In this document: in pieces, positions 58,422 through 64,000 of the stretch | Position numbering within the stretch: position 1 is the first letter of the stretch | Layout of the letters: every line of letters begins with the position of its first letter | The notes under the pieces: generated by a model | Seen by the model: only the letters and a program-made list of their open reading frames with translations | What the model was told of the DNA's origin: nothing | The model's database searches: none | NCBI GenBank assembly: GCA_022316685.1 | Contig: JAKJHU010000034.1 | Span: forward strand, 1,922,001-1,986,000 | Length of the DNA: 64,000 nucleotides | Source of the DNA: Progne subis subis | Taxonomy: Eukaryota; Chordata; Aves; Passeriformes; Hirundinidae | Direction of reading: 5' to 3' | Program-made: the position numbers and the translations under genes

Positions 58422-61406
58422 TAAGAATATTGTATGTTGTTCTAGTCATGCGATTTCCAAAAGGAAATGTTTATTACAGAGACGTGATAATGGGAAGACT
58501 GAAGTGACACTGGAACATGTACATCAGAAGACAAATAAGAGGGGTTACAATAAAAAAAAACCCAAACAGTTGTAAATATAATCTCTTAGTCTGGGAGCCC
58601 TCTTTTGCAAGGCATGTTTCCAATGAAAGATGGCAAACTGAAAATCAGTCCAAGAAAATATTTTCTTATCCGAGGAGGATAAGATCGCGACACTTGAGAC
58701 TTCTCCAAAATCTTGAAGTGAAGAATAGAGCAAAATACTCCAGCTGAGATAAACAAAACAACAACCTGTTATAGTTAATGGTTTACAAGACTAATGGTTT
58801 GAGTAGAGAATAAAACCTGGTACTTCATACTTCATTATGACTTATAGTTTCACATGGAGTTTTTAGGTGTTAACGTGCAATTTCATGAGGGCAGACTATC
58901 CCACAGCTACCTAGAAAGGTCTTGTAGCAGCTAAGTGACAGAACCTGTTGCCACAACTTCTCGGGCTAGGCAGGTCTCAAGTATGGTTCTGTACTGCTGT
59001 GTATAAGCAAAAAGAGGGAGACGTGGGGGGATCCAAATTCTTCTTTTGGGCCACCGAGTGCCCTCACATTATAAACAACTGTAATGTTGATCACAACAAG
59101 TCTAGTCAAAAGTCAAGACTGGGACACAGTGGAATGACAGTTGAAAAAAAAGGAAGAGTGTTAGACCTGAACAGAGTATTTTCAGAATGTGTGGGAGAGT
59201 TCAGTTTCTGAAGTGACTGAAGGCCTGAAGTAACCTCTGAATTTTAATTACCAACCAACAATACCTTCCTCTTGAAAGCACTGTTCTTCATACCCACATC
59301 TTCAATTTTTATGATTGTAAGTTTTTGAAAAGATTGTGGTTTGATCTAAAGTTGGCAATTTGAACAAAAAGCTTTATTACGTGTCTTGTCCAAAGCAACT
59401 AGAATTTGAGCTAAAAGGTTTGAATTTGCTTTGGAAAGGCTAATGTATATTCTGAGTTGCCTCAGCGACAGCCAGCAGGATTCTGTCTGTTACTTGTGCT
59501 ATTACATGTATCTTCTGCCTGTGTTTTGAGAACTGGGTATCAAAGCTGGGGCTCCGGTGCATGTCCTGTGCATGTTTCACTTCGTGGTGAATCAGGAAGT
59601 CACACAGCCTCCTCACATGGAAAGAACCCTCGGAAAGTTGAGGAATAGAGTTAGTGAATTTTTCCTCCATGTTTTCATGGGACTATTTTTTTTTAAGAAA
59701 TGGATTTATGGGTGGAGACATGAATTTTGAATTCTCATTGCTTTCTTACCTTGTCTAAGTGTTGTGAAGATTTACAGGGTAGGAAATTCCTCTTGGATGT
59801 AAGAACTGTTTGCTAGGAAAGACTGTCTTTCTGCATTTCTGTGCACCACTGCTTTAATTAAAGAGTGTTTCTTGAAAGTCCTAGGAACAGACAGAGTTAC
59901 AGCACTTGTGAAGGAATATCTGTGCAATGAAATTACCATGGCAGATGTCTCCTTCTGAGCAAGGAAAGACTTGTCTGACTAAAGAAATCCTCTCCTATAC
60001 TTCTTTGCTCAGAACAAATTACTCAAATAAATGGAGAAATAAAAGATTCCTCTTTTTTTTTCTTGTCAAATGCAGGAAATCTCACTGTTTGAGTTCTCGA
60101 GCTTCCAGCACTGTTGTTTGTTAACAAGTGCAGAATTGAAATTTTATGGCCAGACTCCTAAAGGGTGTGCTTTGACAGACATACCTGATGTCCTTTGAAG
60201 AAATTAGAGGTAGATCTCATCCATAGTACATTTTTTCCTTGGTTTCAATTCATAGGAGTGGTCTTATGACCTCAGGCTTTGTTGCATTGCATTTTGCTTC
60301 ATATTGTCAACTTTGAGAAATCAGGATTCTTCCTTGCCTAGTGGATTGATTTTCTAGCTATCAAGCCACAGACAACACCAGACAGTCAGTGTACCAGCTT
60401 CTTGCAGGTCAGTCAGTGCTCAGTTTCAATTCAGTGAGATTTTATGAACCTGACAAGCTACCTAGAACATGCACATGCTGAAAGTTTAGCAAAATCATGC
60501 CTATTAAAATTCCTCTCTTTAACAGGGCATTTTGTGAAGCACTGGAAACACACAGGTAGCATGTTACATTGTCAAGACAGGCTTTCTGAAGTTAATGCTG
60601 CCACTGACCCATAAGAACATCAAGAAAGACTTGAATAGCTTCTCTTTTTTGCAGTTAGCTTAAATGGTCATGTGATGGCACTTTCAAAGACCATACTTTG
60701 GGGAAATCTTAAGAAAATTAATAATGTTTTATATCTGTGCCAAGCTATCTGGGCACAGTATGTTAAATCTGCAGTAAGACATAGTCCTACTGGAGATCTC
60801 ATCCTCCTACAGACAATTTAGTCTATTTGACAAATGGATACGATTCAGGTTTTATAAGGTCAAAAACTGAGTTTGTACAATTGGAGCAAAGTCTTGCGGG
60901 CTTTCCGGTGCACAATCCAGAAAGAACTTAGATGTAACTTTAACTACACGTTCAGAAAAATGGTGTAAGGTGAGGTCTAACTTTCTTGAGAAAAACTGAT
61001 TTAGAACATGAAGTGATCAGAACTAGAGTTGACTAAATTCAGGCTGATAGTATCTCTGAGCTGGATTCTTCTTTGGATGTCTAGTTCAGCTGTAGGTCCC
61101 TGCAGACAAGGACTATAAAGAAGAGCAGAACTTAGAACCAGTGCACCACCCAAGTTTATTGCATGTCTCAGAGGGAGATGGAATAGCGTTGAATGAATAG
61201 TCTTTATCTTGCAAATTCAAATTCACAAAATGAAGCAAAACATTTTGCACTCTAATATTGAAATTAGTTATATAGATTGGATAACATTTATTCAGCAGGA
61301 AACTCCAATATTTTGATGTGTGTTAACAGCCAGAGCAAGGATGAGATATTAAGGCTTTTACTGAGTAGAATTCCCCCTGAAAGCTGTTATTGACAGTATC
61401 AGAATA

Positions 61407-61409
<3 letters not shown>

Positions 61410-61448
<39 letters not shown>
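61410..61448. repeat. T39 homopolymer
   Basis: 39 T, the longest homopolymer in the window. On the minus strand the A run follows 'gtgtctggacctgatt', with no AATAAA, so it does not look like a polyadenylated retrocopy. Confidence 0.96.
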
Positions 61449-61451
<3 letters not shown>

Positions 61452-64000
61452 CAGGTCCAGACACAATCACATGATTTGTAAGTCTAATGAGATTTTTGGA
61501 TTGTGTCCTAGAGGAAGAAATAACTTTGTTCTTTTGACTCTTATGACTCAAAGTGAATTGAATGATGGCAGTGGGAATACTCATGGGAGGAGAAAGTTGT
61601 GATCGAAACCACACAGAGATGTCACCATTTGCAAGGACTTTGCCCAGGTCTCACATTGAAGTGTTGCAGATAAGAACTTGAACACAGTGATAGCTGTAGG
61701 TGAAAGCTTTAGCAGTATCTGCACGCAGTCCTTGACTCGTTCTGGTGTGGCTTGTCCTTTGCCTTTATATGCACCAAATTCACCCACAACATAAAAGTAT
61801 TACATGTATTTAGTAGTCAATTTGAAAATATTAAACTTCTCAATTATTATTACACAAATGATTTTTCAAGAGGCTAATCACCATTATGGACTGGTTTTAC
61901 AAACAAAAACCAGCTAGTTTTCAGCTACAAAACAGCTCCCAAACTACAACTGGCTTCCAACTTTTAAAATGGCCTAACAAATGTTCTTGAAATGTGATGA
62001 GATCCATTTGTAGTTACTTGAAAGTCTAGTGTAAAATCACATATGTCTGACAGGCACTTAAACCTCTGTGGGATGGGAGAAAATCCTGTTTTAATGGAAT
62101 TGCTTGGAAGTATCCTATAGCACTGCTCTATTCAGTTTTCATGCAGCTTTGCTTTGCTTCCTTGTTCCTCATTCTTCTGAATCCTAGTGCAGAGCATGCT
62201 TCCAGACATTTATCCTCACACTTGCTTAGTCTCAAGGGAAATTATGCTTGTGACTGGTCCACATATATTTCTCATCTAATACCAATTTTCTAACACTGCA
62301 CTATCTTTGTCTTCATTGCATCATCCTCATAAAATTACTGTCCCCCATTTTCTCAATGCATTTATCAGCCTTGATATTTTTCACTAGTCTGTGGGAACCA
62401 CAGTTCCTCCCACAGTGATGTTGGTTCAGATACACAAGCAGTCTCTATTCCACCCTCATTAAGATTTTGTCCAGATGCATCCACCCTAATCTTTTGCTTA
62501 TCTAATCCAGGTCCTTTGGGCAAAGTCTGAAATGAGGCTAAGAACTCAGTGACTGGAAAGGTGCCAGCATGCCTTCCATTCTGTAGTAATTTATCACAGA
62601 TTTTAGAAATGAAATTTTCCAGCATATAATTATAGAGATGGACAGTGTCCATTTATTAGAAGTCCCACACTCTGGTCTATCAGCTACAGGTGTTGCTGGC
62701 TAATGCTATTAAAACATGCACCTGTTATTCCCATTTTTCATGCTATGCCTTTTCACTAGTAATTCCAGTCCCCTTCTTATGCCCTTGTGAAATGATACTC
62801 GAACAAAGCCACAAGTGGTGCAGTTTAATGCTGCTCCACAGCCTGTGTACAGCTGAATGCTCATGTAGGTTTATTTTCTCTTCTCATTACAGCAACTCTC
62901 CTTTTAGCAACTTTAGAGGGTTGCCTGTTCTTGCTCACCGCTAATCAAATGAAGAGCCTGCTTTCAAAAGAGATGAGCAGAATGTAAGAGTCAGCATACT
63001 CAGGGGTCTCCCAGATTTCTGATGGCTTTGAGGGAATGGCCATGAGACTGGAAGGCCAGAACTGGAAGTTGGAAGATGTAGAAAGGGTGAAAAACTGGTA
63101 TTTGGAATAACTGTTGATTGTGTCTTTTTCCATGAAGGCTTTACCAACTCATGATTTTTTTCTCCCCTCAGTTTTAAAGGGTGGTTAGGGCTCTCCATTA
63201 GAGCAGATTTTGAAAGCATGGTCATAGAGAAATGCAGATGGTAGTTAGCAGCTACTAGTCTAAAAATAGAGTGGATTTGTAATTACAATAACTCATTATC
63301 CATGTAAATATAGCTTAGTAATTTTCAAGTAAACATAAAGAAATCTGAAAAAGAAGACTAACATAATACATTCCGTAAGAAGAAGGGACTGTACAAAGTA
63401 ACTTTTCTTTCTGATCCTTGGCTGTGCACTGCAGGCTGTTCAGTGCCACAGCACATCTATACATATGTAGACACTTTGGTATAATCCATGACAAAAATCT
63501 TGCAAATGTGATTGTTGTTTAAGGTTCTACCCTACCACTAAGTTATGTTAACTAGTTAAAGTGAAGCCACTAATTTAGATTTTTTATGAATAAGTTTATT
63601 GTTGGTGGCTTTTGTAGAACACATCGAGTATACAGATTTCAGAGCATGATTTTTTTCTTTAATTGTATGAGGGTCTCAAGTGGAAGAGTGCTTCTTAAAT
63701 TAATCTCACCTATTACCTTTAAAAAGTTTATCTGGTCCAGTCAGTCTCATCACTGTGGCAAAGTAGGATATATCACACGTATGTCAATTACCAGAGTATG
63801 AAAAGCATATAAACAGAGATTAAGATTCAATAAATCTAACACATAGAAATATATTGCTGTCTGCCTGCTGTAATTGACAAAATAGGGAGAAAGGGGAAAG
63901 ATTCTGGGGCTGTAATTTTGGTAAATCCACTACTTTTAGAAGTCTGCCAGTTGTGGCATCCACTTGAGACAGCTAAAACTGCAATTGAGAAAAGCAGCAA

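Larger units (their letters stand above)
54521..64000. other. AT-rich region to the window end, no gene recognised
   Basis: About 9.5 kb following the CpG island, with short random open frames, old repeat relics near 57 kb and three long T tracts. If the island is a promoter firing rightward this would be first-intron DNA; no exon supports that. I recognise no tRNA or other RNA gene. Confidence 0.4.

Noticed and set aside
1..64000. tRNA genes
   Set aside because: No stretch with a convincing A box plus B box (GGTTCGANTCC-type) and cloverleaf was seen on either strand by eye.

Overview
This window looks like avian nuclear DNA. The main evidence is seven CR1 LINE loci, including the 3' end typical of bird CR1 (on the minus strand, a start resembling 'tcatagaatggtttgggttg'). 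Several ERV long terminal repeats, old MIR/CORE-SINE-like relics and two vertebrate-type CpG islands fit the same picture; I saw no Alu- or L1-like sequence. The species cannot be named. From memory, the LTR at 44763-45660 resembles a family common in songbird and other Neoaves introns.

I found no protein-coding exon that I can recognise. The longest open frames have low complexity, lie in GC-rich island DNA, or are remnants of CR1 reverse transcriptase. The window is best read as an intergenic or intronic stretch with promoter-like DNA near 31.1-31.6 kb and 51.7-54.5 kb.

Layout. 1-4 kb: edge-truncated LTR, then a plus-strand CR1 split by a complete solo LTR (1432-1754, 6-bp target duplication), then a CR1 3' end. 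4-15 kb: AT-rich single-copy-looking DNA. 15.1-15.9 kb: minus-strand CR1 split by a second solo LTR (15314-15880, 6-bp target duplication) that carries 42 copies of AGAAG. 20.1-20.7 kb: stacked microsatellites including (TTTTC)41. 28.3-29.2 kb: (GGGAA)53 followed directly by an LTR-like element. 30.9-31.6 kb: CR1 3' end, then a CpG island with a near-consensus CTCF motif. 33-44 kb: one CR1, old SINE-like relics, otherwise single-copy-looking DNA. 44.2-48.7 kb: repeat cluster made of a CR1 split by an 898-bp LTR, a minus-strand LTR related to those at 1-313 and 1432-1754, and a minus-strand CR1. 51.7-54.5 kb: the main CpG island region, with MARE, E-box, GC-box and CCAAT motifs. 54.5-64 kb: AT-rich, mostly unannotated DNA with long T tracts.

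No new enzyme system or gene cluster is visible. The most notable structure is the concentration of purine-rich pentanucleotide arrays (AAGAG, AAAAG, AAGGG), some inside or touching LTRs, and the repeated nesting of LTRs in CR1. Boundaries and family assignments were made by eye and from memory of consensus sequences; no database search was run.
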